Shown one piece after another: positions 7,624-16,321 of a DNA stretch of 56,220 bases. The notes beneath the pieces are model-generated. The model saw only the letters and a list, made by a program, of their open reading frames with translations, was not told where the DNA came from and did no database searches. The first letter of the stretch is position 1, and each line of letters opens with the position of its first letter. Source of the stretch: Promethearchaeota archaeon. Its GTDB lineage: Archaea > Asgardarchaeota > Lokiarchaeia > Sigyniarchaeales > SOKP01. The stretch spans positions 1-56,220 of the forward strand of contig JAEOSU010000041.1 in assembly GCA_016840165.1 (NCBI GenBank), given 5' to 3'. Made by a program: the position numbers and the translations under genes.

Positions 7624-8589
7624 TTAGAAATCACCTCTTTGCTTTTTATCAATCATTAGATCTACTGGAAAGTCGCCATCCCAATTTTCGAAGACTTCTT
7701 CGCTGTATAATTTATATAGCAAATCTTTTAGAAATTCGTTTACATGTAAAACGATTAATTTTGGATTTTCACATATTAATTGGATGGTGACACTACATCC
7801 AGAAAAAGTTGTGAAATTCACGTAGTAAATCGGTCTAAATCCTAACAGTGGTTCATATTTATCAAAAACTACATCAAGTAAATGATGCAACTTATCGGGA
7901 TCAATGTTTGGTCGAACCTCAATAGTTTTAATATAGCGCGTGATTTTATTTCCTTTTGAGATGAGCCGAGTTAATTTATCTCCATATTTCTCAAAAAATC
8001 CTCGGTCTTCCTCACTTAAATTTTCATTTTTATCGAGCAAAGTTTTATATGTAAATTTCGTTATCTTCGAATTGAAAACTAATTGATTAGGTAGTAGAGT
8101 TAAGATTCCATTAAACTGACGAATTTGAGTATAATTAAGAGAAATATCTTCAACTATTCCTTGAACACCATTCGTTTCAATTAGATCTCCTACATCAAAG
8201 CCTTCTGCTAAAATTATCATAGCACCTGAGACAATATTATTGATTCGATTCCGAAAGGTTAATGATATAGCTACGATTAAGAAGGAAGTTATTGCCAGAC
8301 CATAATTCTCATCAAGTGAAAAAATAAGCCATAATACAAAACCAACCCATATTAAATTAATTACTACAGAAAAGAGGAATTTTGATACCTTACCTTTCAT
8401 AGTGGAATTAATAATGCCTAAGAAGATCGTTCTTATAATATATACAACTATATTCACGATAATTGGAAAAAGATAATTACTCCAAAGTAATTCTCTGTTG
8501 AGCCAGAGGTCAATTGGTAAATAAAAGAAAGCACTTATTATTAGGACTAAAACAGCTGCCCAGATTAAAATTTTATATATTTTTTTCAT
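7624..8589 (-). CDS. MscS-family mechanosensitive ion channel
   Basis: This 321-residue membrane channel protein has about three N-terminal membrane helices (residues 5-25, 38-60 and 75-105). The pore helix region ITSFLIVAISLTFRNRINNIVSG leads into the MscS beta domain, AEGFDVGDLIETNGVQGIVEDI followed by LLPNQLVFNSKI. The C-terminal alpha/beta vestibule follows (residues 200-320). MscS channels release solutes on hypo-osmotic shock. It is first of two tandem MscS genes on this strand. The second frame begins within a few bases of this stop, so they are co-transcribed. Only the general family can be stated. Confidence 0.85.
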   Translation of the reverse strand: MKKIYKILIWAAVLVLIISAFFYLPIDLWLNRELLWSNYLFPIIVNIVVYIIRTIFLGIINSTMKGKVSKFLFSVVINLIWVGFVLWLIFSLDENYGLAITSFLIVAISLTFRNRINNIVSGAMIILAEGFDVGDLIETNGVQGIVEDISLNYTQIRQFNGILTLLPNQLVFNSKITKFTYKTLLDKNENLSEEDRGFFEKYGDKLTRLISKGNKITRYIKTIEVRPNIDPDKLHHLLDVVFDKYEPLLGFRPIYYVNFTTFSGCSVTIQLICENPKLIVLHVNEFLKDLLYKLYSEEVFENWDGDFPVDLMIDKKQRGDF

Positions 8590-8686
8590 ATCTCATTATA
8601 TTTATACGCAAAATTTAAGCATTACTCCTAGAAAATATTTATTTAAGTTAAAAAAGCAACTATTGTATTATCTATTCAGATTGACT

Positions 8687-10000
8687 TCAATTTATAACTC
8701 CAAATAAGTTGAAGCCCTCTACTCTTTTTATTTTAACTTCCAAAAAAGTCCCAAATTTTTTATTGAAATTATCAATAAAAACATTTTTATAAGCAATATT
8801 TCTTCCGAAAGCTTGTTTGGGTTGTTCACCTGGATGCAAAACTAAGACTTCTCCTTCCCATCCTTCCCATTTTAAATTCATATCAATTAAACTTTCTCTA
8901 AATATACGTGAAAGTCTTGATGACCTTTCTTTTATGATTTTACTATTGAGTTGTTTCATTTTTTTCGCTTTTGTCCCTGGTCGAGGAGTAAATTTGGAAA
9001 CGTTTAAGATTTCAGGTTTTACTTCCTTAATGATTTGGACGGTTTCATTAAAGTCTGATTCAGTTTCGCCAGGAAAACCACAGATTATGTCTGTAGAAAA
9101 ACTTAGGTTTGGAACATTCTCTTTTAATTTTTTAAGATTTTGAAGCACAGGTTTAATTCTATAGGTTCGATTCATTTTCTGAAGGATATTATCACTCCCA
9201 GATTGAATCGGCATGTGAAATAATTTATACACCTTATCAAAGTTAAAGATAGTTATAAGTTGATTTAAATTTTCAACTATAAATTGTGGATTAACCATTC
9301 CCAACCTTAAGTAGAACTTTTCCTCTAAATTGACAATATTCTCAATTAGATTTGCCAAATTTATATTCCCATATTCATACACACTACAATCTTGAGAAGT
9401 CAAGTAAATTTGTTTTATACCTTGTTTCAATTGGGATTGGACATTCTGAATAATTGATTGAGGTTTATAGCAATATAGTCGACCTCTTGCGTTTTTAACA
9501 CAACAGTAGGTACAGGCTCCTAAACACCCTTCAGAAATTGGAACGATTCCTGTCATTTTTCCTTGAGGAAGGCGAACTTGAAACTTGGATTTATCTATTG
9601 AATGTGAAGCTTTAAAAATTAGATTGCGTTTTCCTTCCTTTAGTTCACCTAAAATTTTTGGAATCTCATGAATGTTATTGAGATCAATAATTGCTCCGAA
9701 ATTTGGTACTAACTTTTCAATGACTTTAATGTAATTCGGTGCGATATGAGGTAGACATCCAGCAATTATTAGATATTTAGTTAGATCTCCTTTATAACGC
9801 TCATAGAGATTACGCAGTCGTCGCTTAATTTTATTTTCTGTCTGTTGTTTTACAGCGCAAGTATTAATAATAACAAATTGTGCACTATTTAAAGCAGTTT
9901 GAACATAATTTGAGTCAACCAACACAGTAGAAATTATGTGGGAATCTGCCTTATTTGAGGCACATCCATATGTTTCGATATAAAATGAATTTTTTATCAT
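8687..10000 (-). CDS. Archaeal MiaB-like tRNA methylthiotransferase (radical SAM)
   Basis: This enzyme adds a methylthio group to tRNA bases. The archaeal/eukaryotic branch (CDKAL1-like) acts on t6A37. The N-terminal UPF0004 domain has Cys13, Cys47 and Cys81 (YGCASNKAD, NTCAVKQ, AGCLPH). The radical-SAM cluster motif is Cys158, Cys162, Cys165 (CLGACTYC). A C-terminal TRAM-like domain ends the protein. The ATG at 10000 gives MIKNSFYIETYGC, which fits the family start. A TTG at 10051 would add 17 unlike residues and is less likely. The gene stands alone on the minus strand, divergent from the zinc-ribbon gene at 10138. Confidence 0.9.
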   Translation of the reverse strand: MIKNSFYIETYGCASNKADSHIISTVLVDSNYVQTALNSAQFVIINTCAVKQQTENKIKRRLRNLYERYKGDLTKYLIIAGCLPHIAPNYIKVIEKLVPNFGAIIDLNNIHEIPKILGELKEGKRNLIFKASHSIDKSKFQVRLPQGKMTGIVPISEGCLGACTYCCVKNARGRLYCYKPQSIIQNVQSQLKQGIKQIYLTSQDCSVYEYGNINLANLIENIVNLEEKFYLRLGMVNPQFIVENLNQLITIFNFDKVYKLFHMPIQSGSDNILQKMNRTYRIKPVLQNLKKLKENVPNLSFSTDIICGFPGETESDFNETVQIIKEVKPEILNVSKFTPRPGTKAKKMKQLNSKIIKERSSRLSRIFRESLIDMNLKWEGWEGEVLVLHPGEQPKQAFGRNIAYKNVFIDNFNKKFGTFLEVKIKRVEGFNLFGVIN

Positions 10001-10137
10001 GCGAGATTCAGTGGAATGTAATTTACAGAGATTTATATAACCTTGAGACAAATAGTTCTTTAGATTTCAAAAATTTTTTTAATTAAAAGACTCTATTATT
10101 AAAATTAATCAGCTCGAAAATTTAAGGTAAAAAATTT

Positions 10138-10593
10138 ATGACACAATATTGGTATTGTAAGAAATGCAAAAAAGAAGTTGAAACACCCATTCGAAAACCA
10201 ATGAGGACCTTTCATAAAGTTATTTGGGTAATTGTCATCATTGCATCGGTGGGAATTGCCGCTCTCGTGTTTGCAATATATTATTATAATCGAAAAAAGG
10301 TATATTGCCCAGTGTGTTTCTCAAAATTAGACGTCTCAAGCAAACCTTTTGAAAAAGAAGGAGAGGAAGAAGAATCTATCCCAAAAACTCCTAAAGAAAA
10401 GATTTTAAAAAAAGCTGGGAAAGAAATTCCCGCTAAAAAACGACCTAAAGAAGAGAAAATCGAAGAGATTGAGGAAATAGGGGAACAAGAACGAATAAAG
10501 CCGGAACAAACGTTCTGCCCTTATTGCGGAGAAGATATTAAGGTCGGAATTCGCCGTTGTCCTTATTGTGGCAGTTCCTTGAAAGGGCTATAA
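10138..10593 (+). CDS. Single-pass membrane protein with zinc-ribbon knuckles at both ends
   Basis: This is a small 151-residue protein. An N-terminal CxxC (Cys7, Cys10) is followed by one hydrophobic helix at about residues 28-50, then a second CxxC (Cys57, Cys60). A charged Lys/Glu linker leads to a complete C-terminal zinc ribbon with Cys127, Cys130, Cys141 and Cys144 (CPYC...CPYC). If residues 7/10 and 57/60 share a zinc, the helix must form a re-entrant hairpin; otherwise they sit on opposite sides of the membrane. The function is not recognised. The ATG at 10138 gives a short AT-rich leader. Confidence 0.75.
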   Translation: MTQYWYCKKCKKEVETPIRKPMRTFHKVIWVIVIIASVGIAALVFAIYYYNRKKVYCPVCFSKLDVSSKPFEKEGEEEESIPKTPKEKILKKAGKEIPAKKRPKEEKIEEIEEIGEQERIKPEQTFCPYCGEDIKVGIRRCPYCGSSLKGL

Positions 10594-10731
10594 TAAACTA
10601 ATTTACATTTTTTTATCAATCACCTAATATTTAAATAGCCAAAATATTCAAATAAACATAAATTAATAATAAAATAATAGAAAATAGAAATTCTAATTTA
10701 AAATTTAAATTCTTTAGTAGATGATATAATT

Positions 10732-11511
10732 ATGCCAAGAAAAGCAAGAAGAGCACCAACCAGAGCACCCGATCCTTTAGATGAGTTTTCCACATGGGAT
10801 ATACGAATCGCAAAATTAATTTATTATGGGATAATTCTCGCCTCAGCAATAACAATTCTCGGAATATGGCTTACTTTCATAGGAGTTTTAATTGAATCAG
10901 ATGTATGGTTAGAATTAATAAACTTAAATCCGGGAGTTTTAGCTTTAATCATAGTTGGAATTGTTGTTGCCCATTTGTTTTTACTTGTCTTGTTTTACAC
11001 CCTTTTCCGTGGTGGAATCTTGAAACTATGCAAAAGGCTGTTTAAAGATAGGCTTTTAGCTAAAAAGTATGAAGACTACACTACTTTGAGGTTATTATTA
11101 GCTGTTGCGTTAGTAAGTGCATACATTTTTCTTATCACATTATTCGTGGTTATACTCCCTTCGGTATTTTGGGAAGTGGTCGCAAATATCTGGACTGTTT
11201 TCTTTACTAATTTCTTACTTGTTTATCCAGGAGGATGGGTTTTATTTATAGGTCTTTCTATGTTTATAATACTTCTAATAGTATATCTTGGATTCGTTAT
11301 CTGGAATCACGGAGTATTTTTCGTCCTTAAACGGGTGAAACGCATCGAAGAAGAATATGAAGTTGAAGAAGAACTTGAAATAGAAGAGCTACGTCAAGCA
11401 GATGAGGAGACTCTCCAGAATTACTATGAAAAACGGACTGGGAAAAGAGCCATTTATCGAGGCAAAGAAACTAAAGGATATATTGCTTGGAAAAAAGAAA
11501 TCTTGGGCTAA
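10732..11511 (+). CDS. Four-helix membrane protein of unknown function
   Basis: The 259-residue protein begins with a basic RKARRAPTR segment, followed by four clear hydrophobic helices (about residues 30-55, 68-92, 118-145 and 160-192) and a highly acidic cytoplasmic tail (EEEYEVEEELEIEEL) ending in a Lys-rich stretch. No enzymatic motif is visible. It is transcribed alone and ends in a long T-tract shared with the convergent gene at 11568. Base composition matches the surrounding genes. The function is unknown; I would label it a conserved archaeal membrane protein at most. Confidence 0.65.
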   Translation: MPRKARRAPTRAPDPLDEFSTWDIRIAKLIYYGIILASAITILGIWLTFIGVLIESDVWLELINLNPGVLALIIVGIVVAHLFLLVLFYTLFRGGILKLCKRLFKDRLLAKKYEDYTTLRLLLAVALVSAYIFLITLFVVILPSVFWEVVANIWTVFFTNFLLVYPGGWVLFIGLSMFIILLIVYLGFVIWNHGVFFVLKRVKRIEEEYEVEEELEIEELRQADEETLQNYYEKRTGKRAIYRGKETKGYIAWKKEILG

Positions 11512-11533
11512 AATAACTAAATTATAAGAATAA

Positions 11534-11571
11534 AAAAGGTTTTTTAAATTTTTTTAAATTTTTTTTTTTAC
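11534..11571. terminator. T-tract between convergent genes
   Basis: A run of AAAAAAGG followed by several T-tracts, the longest 11 T, fills the 56-bp gap between the convergent genes ending at 11511 and 11568. Archaeal transcription ends on such T-rich stretches, here mainly for the plus strand. Confidence 0.5.
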
Positions 11572-12503
11572 CTACGCATCATTCTTGGATTCCTAAAGAG
11601 ATCTAATTCTTGTTTTGGTGGTTTGTAGATCGTGGTACCCGTGTTTTTCATTTGCTTATATAACTTTTTAACAATTTTCACAGCACCATCCATAAAATTA
11701 CATGCACATCCAAAAAGCGTCATATAACGAAGGAAAGTCTTATCTTTAGCATAATCTTCATCATAGATTTCTATTTCAAACTCTTTTTGAATTGGATGAC
11801 CATCAACTCGAGCAATTAATTTCTTACCAATATACAGTTTGTAGTTTCTACCTGGTCCAACAACTCCCCGTGCAAGAACAATTTGTAATTGATCCTCTTT
11901 ATCTTCTGGAAGTAATGGAAAGGACCATCTTGAACCAATTAATCTCCAACCACGAACAAGCTTTACTAAATTAATGATCCCGGGAACTTGTAAGAAAAAT
12001 ACTGGTGCAGGATGTTTAATTTCATAACTTTGAATTAAAGAATGAGTTACGCTTAGCTCCACACCTCCTTTGAAATTACCCCCTTTTGCTTTGGAATCGA
12101 GAGTTTCTTCCATAATAGTAAAGTAGCGGCATACTAACCGTTTTTCTTCTAAGGGGTCTTCCTCCCATTGCTCCTTATTAAAAGCTATGATGTGTTTTTT
12201 CTCGTCATCTTCTTCAATCACCCCTTCTATATCAAAATTCTTTGAAAACCATCTTGTTTTAGCCTGATACTTAAGTTGTTGATGAACACCAATTTCTTCG
12301 TCATGGAGCCTCGTGCGCCAGAAGTTTACTTTAATCTTTTTATATACAGTTTGCTTTGGTGCTTTTGGTTCTTCAGGTTTTGCAGCCTCTGTCTTCTTAG
12401 TCGTAGTTTTCTTTTTCTTCGCCGGAGTTGTTCGAGCTTTCTCTTTTGGCTTTTTCTTTTTAGCCATTTCTTCAATCTCTTCAACTGGATCTTCTTCAGT
12501 CAT
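11568..12503 (-). CDS. Hypothetical protein with Lys/Ala/Pro-rich N-terminal tail
   Basis: The first roughly 45 residues are low-complexity and basic (KKKKPKEKA, PAKKKKTTTKK), like a nucleic-acid- or membrane-binding tail. The remaining roughly 260 residues form a globular, beta-rich domain with many aromatics and no membrane helix. The stretch YKLYIGKKLIARVDG followed by FEIEIYDEDY faintly recalls Tubby/LURP-one (scramblase-like) folds, but I do not claim homology. The ATG at 12503 (MTEEDP) is preferred; a GTG at 12515 is possible. The gene is monocistronic, with convergent neighbours at its 3' side. Function unknown. Confidence 0.65.
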   Translation of the reverse strand: MTEEDPVEEIEEMAKKKKPKEKARTTPAKKKKTTTKKTEAAKPEEPKAPKQTVYKKIKVNFWRTRLHDEEIGVHQQLKYQAKTRWFSKNFDIEGVIEEDDEKKHIIAFNKEQWEEDPLEEKRLVCRYFTIMEETLDSKAKGGNFKGGVELSVTHSLIQSYEIKHPAPVFFLQVPGIINLVKLVRGWRLIGSRWSFPLLPEDKEDQLQIVLARGVVGPGRNYKLYIGKKLIARVDGHPIQKEFEIEIYDEDYAKDKTFLRYMTLFGCACNFMDGAVKIVKKLYKQMKNTGTTIYKPPKQELDLFRNPRMMRR

Positions 12504-12698
12504 ATTAATTTTCACTTATTTAGTTATACTATTATAATTTTTTCTTATGATATCAAATTTTTTGGATTGTATATATTCTTTTCCTAATTAGGAATTATTA
12601 ATGATCATAGCATTATAGATTTATAATTTTGAGGGTTATTTTAAAATGGATAATTCTAAAGAATATCCTTACTAAAAATAAGAAAAAAAATCTAAATC

Positions 12699-14933
12699 CT
12701 ATAAATGAACCTCACACTTATCGGAATCACAGAAACGTTCTCCAATAGCCCTATCTCGCGTCTCATCGAGATCTAAAGGCTTTAGATTAGCGATTTTATT
12801 TTCATACTCTTCTTTTGAAATTTCTTCATAAGGCGCTTGTTTATACCCATGTTCTTTAATGGGCAAAAAACTTATACTTTTTAATTTATCCTCACAGAAT
12901 TGTAGTATTCTTTTAATTTCTTTTGCTTCTTCCTTCTTAAAGGTAACAGTAATAGATACTTGATTATCACTCCATAATCCTTGATAGTCTATCGCATTCG
13001 CAACTTGCTCCCATATCGAAACTTCATTTTTTGAACGGTCAAAATATTCCTCATGAACCGGAAATTCTGCAACTACGGTATTAGGAGAGTAGGAATCTTC
13101 CTCAACATAATATCCTGCTTTTTTTATTGGATTAATTAAATCAGAGTTTTTTGAGAGTCGAATTCTTCGAATATAATATTCTGAATGAGGATAATGAATC
13201 CCAGGAGGCACTCCAGGAAGGAGACTCACAGTTCCACTGGGTTTCACAGTAGTTATTTTTATGGACTTCGGAATACAGAGCCAATCGGAATATTGCTCAT
13301 CTAACTGTCGTAGATAAGTATAGGCTTTATCGCACCATTCAAGCATATTCCTTCTACCATGTTTCACAAATGCTTCAATTATACCAGTTTGAGAAATCCC
13401 CATTCGCCGATTCTTCAACATAACCGCGTTCGTTTCTTTCCAGTGCGTATTTACTAATGTCACGCTTTTTGAGTATAAATAAGCATACTTTAAAGTATCT
13501 TGAAATTCCTTATAGGATTCATGTCGTGATGGAAATGTCTCTACCAAACAGCATAATTCAAAACTCTCTAGTGACTGCTCTCCACAAGGGTTCACACCCG
13601 CTACTTTCTTATCCTTATAATCTGGTTTATCTCCCATACGAGAATATTCCCTTGCGTTCTCTAACCAAAAGATTCCCGGTTCACCATTCACCATAATCTG
13701 ATCAGCAATAAAGGAATAATCTAGCCCTTTCACAGCAAAAACACTATTATTACTCGCCCACCTATGCGAATATAATTTTTCTTGATCTTGCTTGCATGTG
13801 ACAAATTCAAGATCCGTGGGATCTCCCAATGCAATTTCTGCACTGCGTCTTACGTTTCCTGCCACTACACATCTGCCAATAAGGTTCATGATATCGACGA
13901 TATCCACCGATGTGATAGCTTTTCCAATTCTATTCTCTAAAATACCTTGGATATCAATCAACATTTCCTTTAATGGTCCGGGTCCGGAGGCAATTCCTCC
14001 AAATCCTCTAATAGGTTCTCCAGCAGGTCGGATCAAATTAAAGTTAAATTTAGGGATCTGCTTTCCGAGGAAAAAAGCTTCTAAAACCAACTTTAAAGAT
14101 TCTACCCATCCTTCTCGACTGTCCTGAATCTCAAAGTCAAAATAACCCTCTTCTGGTTTTTTGATAGTTATCTTTCCTGCACCCTTAGTGTCAAAACCAA
14201 CTCCAACACCTAACATAAGGGCATCCATGACAAATTCAAAGGCTTTTGAGTGTTTTAGGTCGATATCTGCAGTGGAAGCAAATCCACAATTATTAAGAGA
14301 CATGGAGCCATGTCGTGCGATGAATTCAGTTCCCATCATCCAAAGCCCTCTTCCAGGAGGGGAGAATTTGAAGTCCCAGATTTTTTGAAACATAGTCTGT
14401 GCCGAACTTTGAGCTTTATCATCACTCCAAGGCAAACTTAGCTTAATACAGTGTTCCTTTTGTATGGAATAGCATCCTTCAACCACTCGACGCACCGTTT
14501 CCCAGAATTCTTCTTTTCGATTTTCTTTTTCGATCATTCGTGCATAAGTTCTTTTATAGGTTATATATCCTAAAGGACCCCAATCTGGCTGCTTATTTTT
14601 AAATTTCTCAATAAAAGCTTCATCTAATTTAAAACTAATATTTTCCAGATTAATGGCACGAGCAAATAAATTTCTATATTTATTCATACCCCGCTGTGTG
14701 AGTTCCACACAAACCAATTCTCTGATATAATTCGTTGTTATTTCATCTATGCCTAAACCGATAATTTTTCTAATTACATCCGTTGCCACTTCCTCAGCAA
14801 TATGAAAATCTAAACCAGTTTCTTTATTAAGAATCTTTGCAATATTGGTTTCATCAAATGGTTTCTTTTCGCCCTTGGAATTTATAACATACTTTGGATA
14901 TAAATCCGCTAATGAAAATGAATTATTGGTCAT
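12699..14933 (-). CDS. nrdJ: Adenosylcobalamin-dependent ribonucleoside-triphosphate reductase (class II, monomeric type)
   Basis: This enzyme makes deoxyribonucleotides using a B12-derived thiyl radical. An ATP-cone fills roughly residues 12-95. The active-site cysteines fit the Lactobacillus leichmannii RTPR pattern: Cys216 (NNCGFAS), then NPCGE with Cys450 and Glu452, and Cys461 eleven residues on (408/410/419 in L. leichmannii numbering). The C-terminal redox pair Cys735-x4-Cys740 has the same spacing as the swinging-arm cysteines of RTPR. Length is 744, against about 739 for the family. This monomeric type is mostly bacterial, so ancient transfer is plausible. It is transcribed alone; no nrdR or thioredoxin gene lies next to it. 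Confidence 0.93.
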   Translation of the reverse strand: MTNNSFSLADLYPKYVINSKGEKKPFDETNIAKILNKETGLDFHIAEEVATDVIRKIIGLGIDEITTNYIRELVCVELTQRGMNKYRNLFARAINLENISFKLDEAFIEKFKNKQPDWGPLGYITYKRTYARMIEKENRKEEFWETVRRVVEGCYSIQKEHCIKLSLPWSDDKAQSSAQTMFQKIWDFKFSPPGRGLWMMGTEFIARHGSMSLNNCGFASTADIDLKHSKAFEFVMDALMLGVGVGFDTKGAGKITIKKPEEGYFDFEIQDSREGWVESLKLVLEAFFLGKQIPKFNFNLIRPAGEPIRGFGGIASGPGPLKEMLIDIQGILENRIGKAITSVDIVDIMNLIGRCVVAGNVRRSAEIALGDPTDLEFVTCKQDQEKLYSHRWASNNSVFAVKGLDYSFIADQIMVNGEPGIFWLENAREYSRMGDKPDYKDKKVAGVNPCGEQSLESFELCCLVETFPSRHESYKEFQDTLKYAYLYSKSVTLVNTHWKETNAVMLKNRRMGISQTGIIEAFVKHGRRNMLEWCDKAYTYLRQLDEQYSDWLCIPKSIKITTVKPSGTVSLLPGVPPGIHYPHSEYYIRRIRLSKNSDLINPIKKAGYYVEEDSYSPNTVVAEFPVHEEYFDRSKNEVSIWEQVANAIDYQGLWSDNQVSITVTFKKEEAKEIKRILQFCEDKLKSISFLPIKEHGYKQAPYEEISKEEYENKIANLKPLDLDETRDRAIGERFCDSDKCEVHL

Positions 14934-15357
14934 ATTTTTCCTCTTTTAGATACCTAATTTTTTAAAGTTTTAGATATAAATCGTGAATTTTGAAATACCT
15001 CAACATACCTTATATAAAATTTTTTGCAATAATATAAAGTTATCTTTCTAATTTATTAGTGTATTGATTGATCTCTCTATTTTGCTGCAGTATAAATCTT
15101 ATCATGTTCATGAGATTAATAGTAACACAAATTTTAATTTTTTACGGTTTCTTTTTATAATTTTTTATTGTCGAAATAATGTCGTTGTACTAATAAATAT
15201 CTAGTATTATCCCTATTTAAACAAAAAGAAACTGTGTGTTTTATTATTTATAATTTATTTACAACCATTTAGAATTTAGGATTTATAAGTGCAAATTTTA
15301 AATTTCTGCTCTATAATCTTTACTTAATTTGAATTAGTTACGAAAAAGGATGATTAT
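14934..15357. other. 424-bp intergenic region between divergent genes
   Basis: This is a very AT-rich region between nrdJ (leftward) and the DUF1295 gene (rightward). It must hold both promoters; TATTTAAAC- and TATATAAAA-like boxes are present. I looked for a cobalamin riboswitch upstream of the B12-dependent reductase and found no B12-box-like sequence. No open frame of note was seen. Confidence 0.4.
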
Positions 15358-16185
15358 ATGGTAACAGTAGAAAATATGCTACTAGCTCTTGGTATCGCAA
15401 GTATTGTGCTGTTTATTTACATAATTATAGCATTTATCGTCTGTACTATTAAGAAAAATAATGGACTTATGGATGTCTTTTATGGACCAGGCTACGTGGT
15501 GACCTCATTAACCGCATTGATCGTGAGCGTACTCTTAGGCAACTCGTTAAACATTCGACATATCGTTATGAATCTTTTAGTTATTTTTTGGGCAATAAGA
15601 TTAGGATCTTATGTTTATATCCGAAATCACGGAAAACCAGAAGATCGGCGTTATGCTCGAAGGCGCGATGAATGGAAACACTTCTTACTTCAAAGTTTTT
15701 TCCGACAATTTCTTTTTCAAGGAGTAGTCATAATTATTGTAGATATTCCCGTCTGGTTTGTTAATATTATCGATAATCCACCATTCACGAGTCTTCTTGA
15801 TTTCTTTGGAATTACTATATGGTTAGGAGCAATTATTTGGTTTATTGGGTTCATATTCGAAACATTAGGAGATTGGTCTTTATATAAGTTCCTACAGAAA
15901 GTAGAAAACAGAGGAAAGGTGATGGATAAAGGCGTATGGAAATATACTCAGCATCCCAATTATTTCGGGGAGGTTACGCAGTGGTGGGGTTTATTTATAA
16001 TTGCTCTAGCTGTTCCATTCGGATTTATCACCGTTATTGGACCAGCCTATATTACCTTTCAAATTATAAAAGTATCAGGTGTGCGACTTCTGGATAAACA
16101 TTTTGAAGGAAATGAAGAATATCAAGAATATAAGAGAAGAACAAGCTCATTTATCCCGTGGTTTCCAAAAAAAGACAAAGCATAG
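15358..16185 (+). CDS. DUF1295 family membrane protein (steroid 5-alpha-reductase/isoprenylcysteine methyltransferase-like)
   Basis: This 275-residue integral membrane protein has six to seven helices. The C-terminal signature of the DUF1295/ICMT superfamily is clear: GKVMDKGVWKYTQHPNYFGE, with the His-Pro-Asn-Tyr-Phe-Gly-Glu core, then EEYQEYKRRTSSFIPW. Members either reduce steroid-like double bonds or methylate lipids with SAM or NADPH; the substrate cannot be told. An AAAAGGATGA ribosome site precedes the ATG. It lies 136 bp upstream of the first beta-helix trio on the same strand, but that trio has its own TATA box, so co-transcription is uncertain. Confidence 0.85.
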   Translation: MVTVENMLLALGIASIVLFIYIIIAFIVCTIKKNNGLMDVFYGPGYVVTSLTALIVSVLLGNSLNIRHIVMNLLVIFWAIRLGSYVYIRNHGKPEDRRYARRRDEWKHFLLQSFFRQFLFQGVVIIIVDIPVWFVNIIDNPPFTSLLDFFGITIWLGAIIWFIGFIFETLGDWSLYKFLQKVENRGKVMDKGVWKYTQHPNYFGEVTQWWGLFIIALAVPFGFITVIGPAYITFQIIKVSGVRLLDKHFEGNEEYQEYKRRTSSFIPWFPKKDKA

Positions 16186-16292
16186 AAAAGAAGACTCTAA
16201 GATAAATCCGAATATCGAATATTGCATAAGTATATAATATATATCAACAATTTTTTATTTTCAAATTATATTTTTCTAACATCACATCTGTG

Positions 16293-16300
16293 TTTAAATA
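16293..16300 (+). promoter_or_regulatory. TATA box of trio 1
   Basis: TTTAAATA is centred about 26 nt upstream of the class A ATG at 16322. This is the classical archaeal TATA spacing for an almost leaderless transcript. It supports ATG 16322 over the TTG at 16310 as start. Confidence 0.5.
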
Positions 16301-16321
16301 ATTTAGATATTGGGATCTAAT

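Noticed and set aside
14934..15357. Possible cobalamin riboswitch before the B12-dependent reductase
   Set aside because: No B12-box-like sequence or stable folded core could be found by eye.
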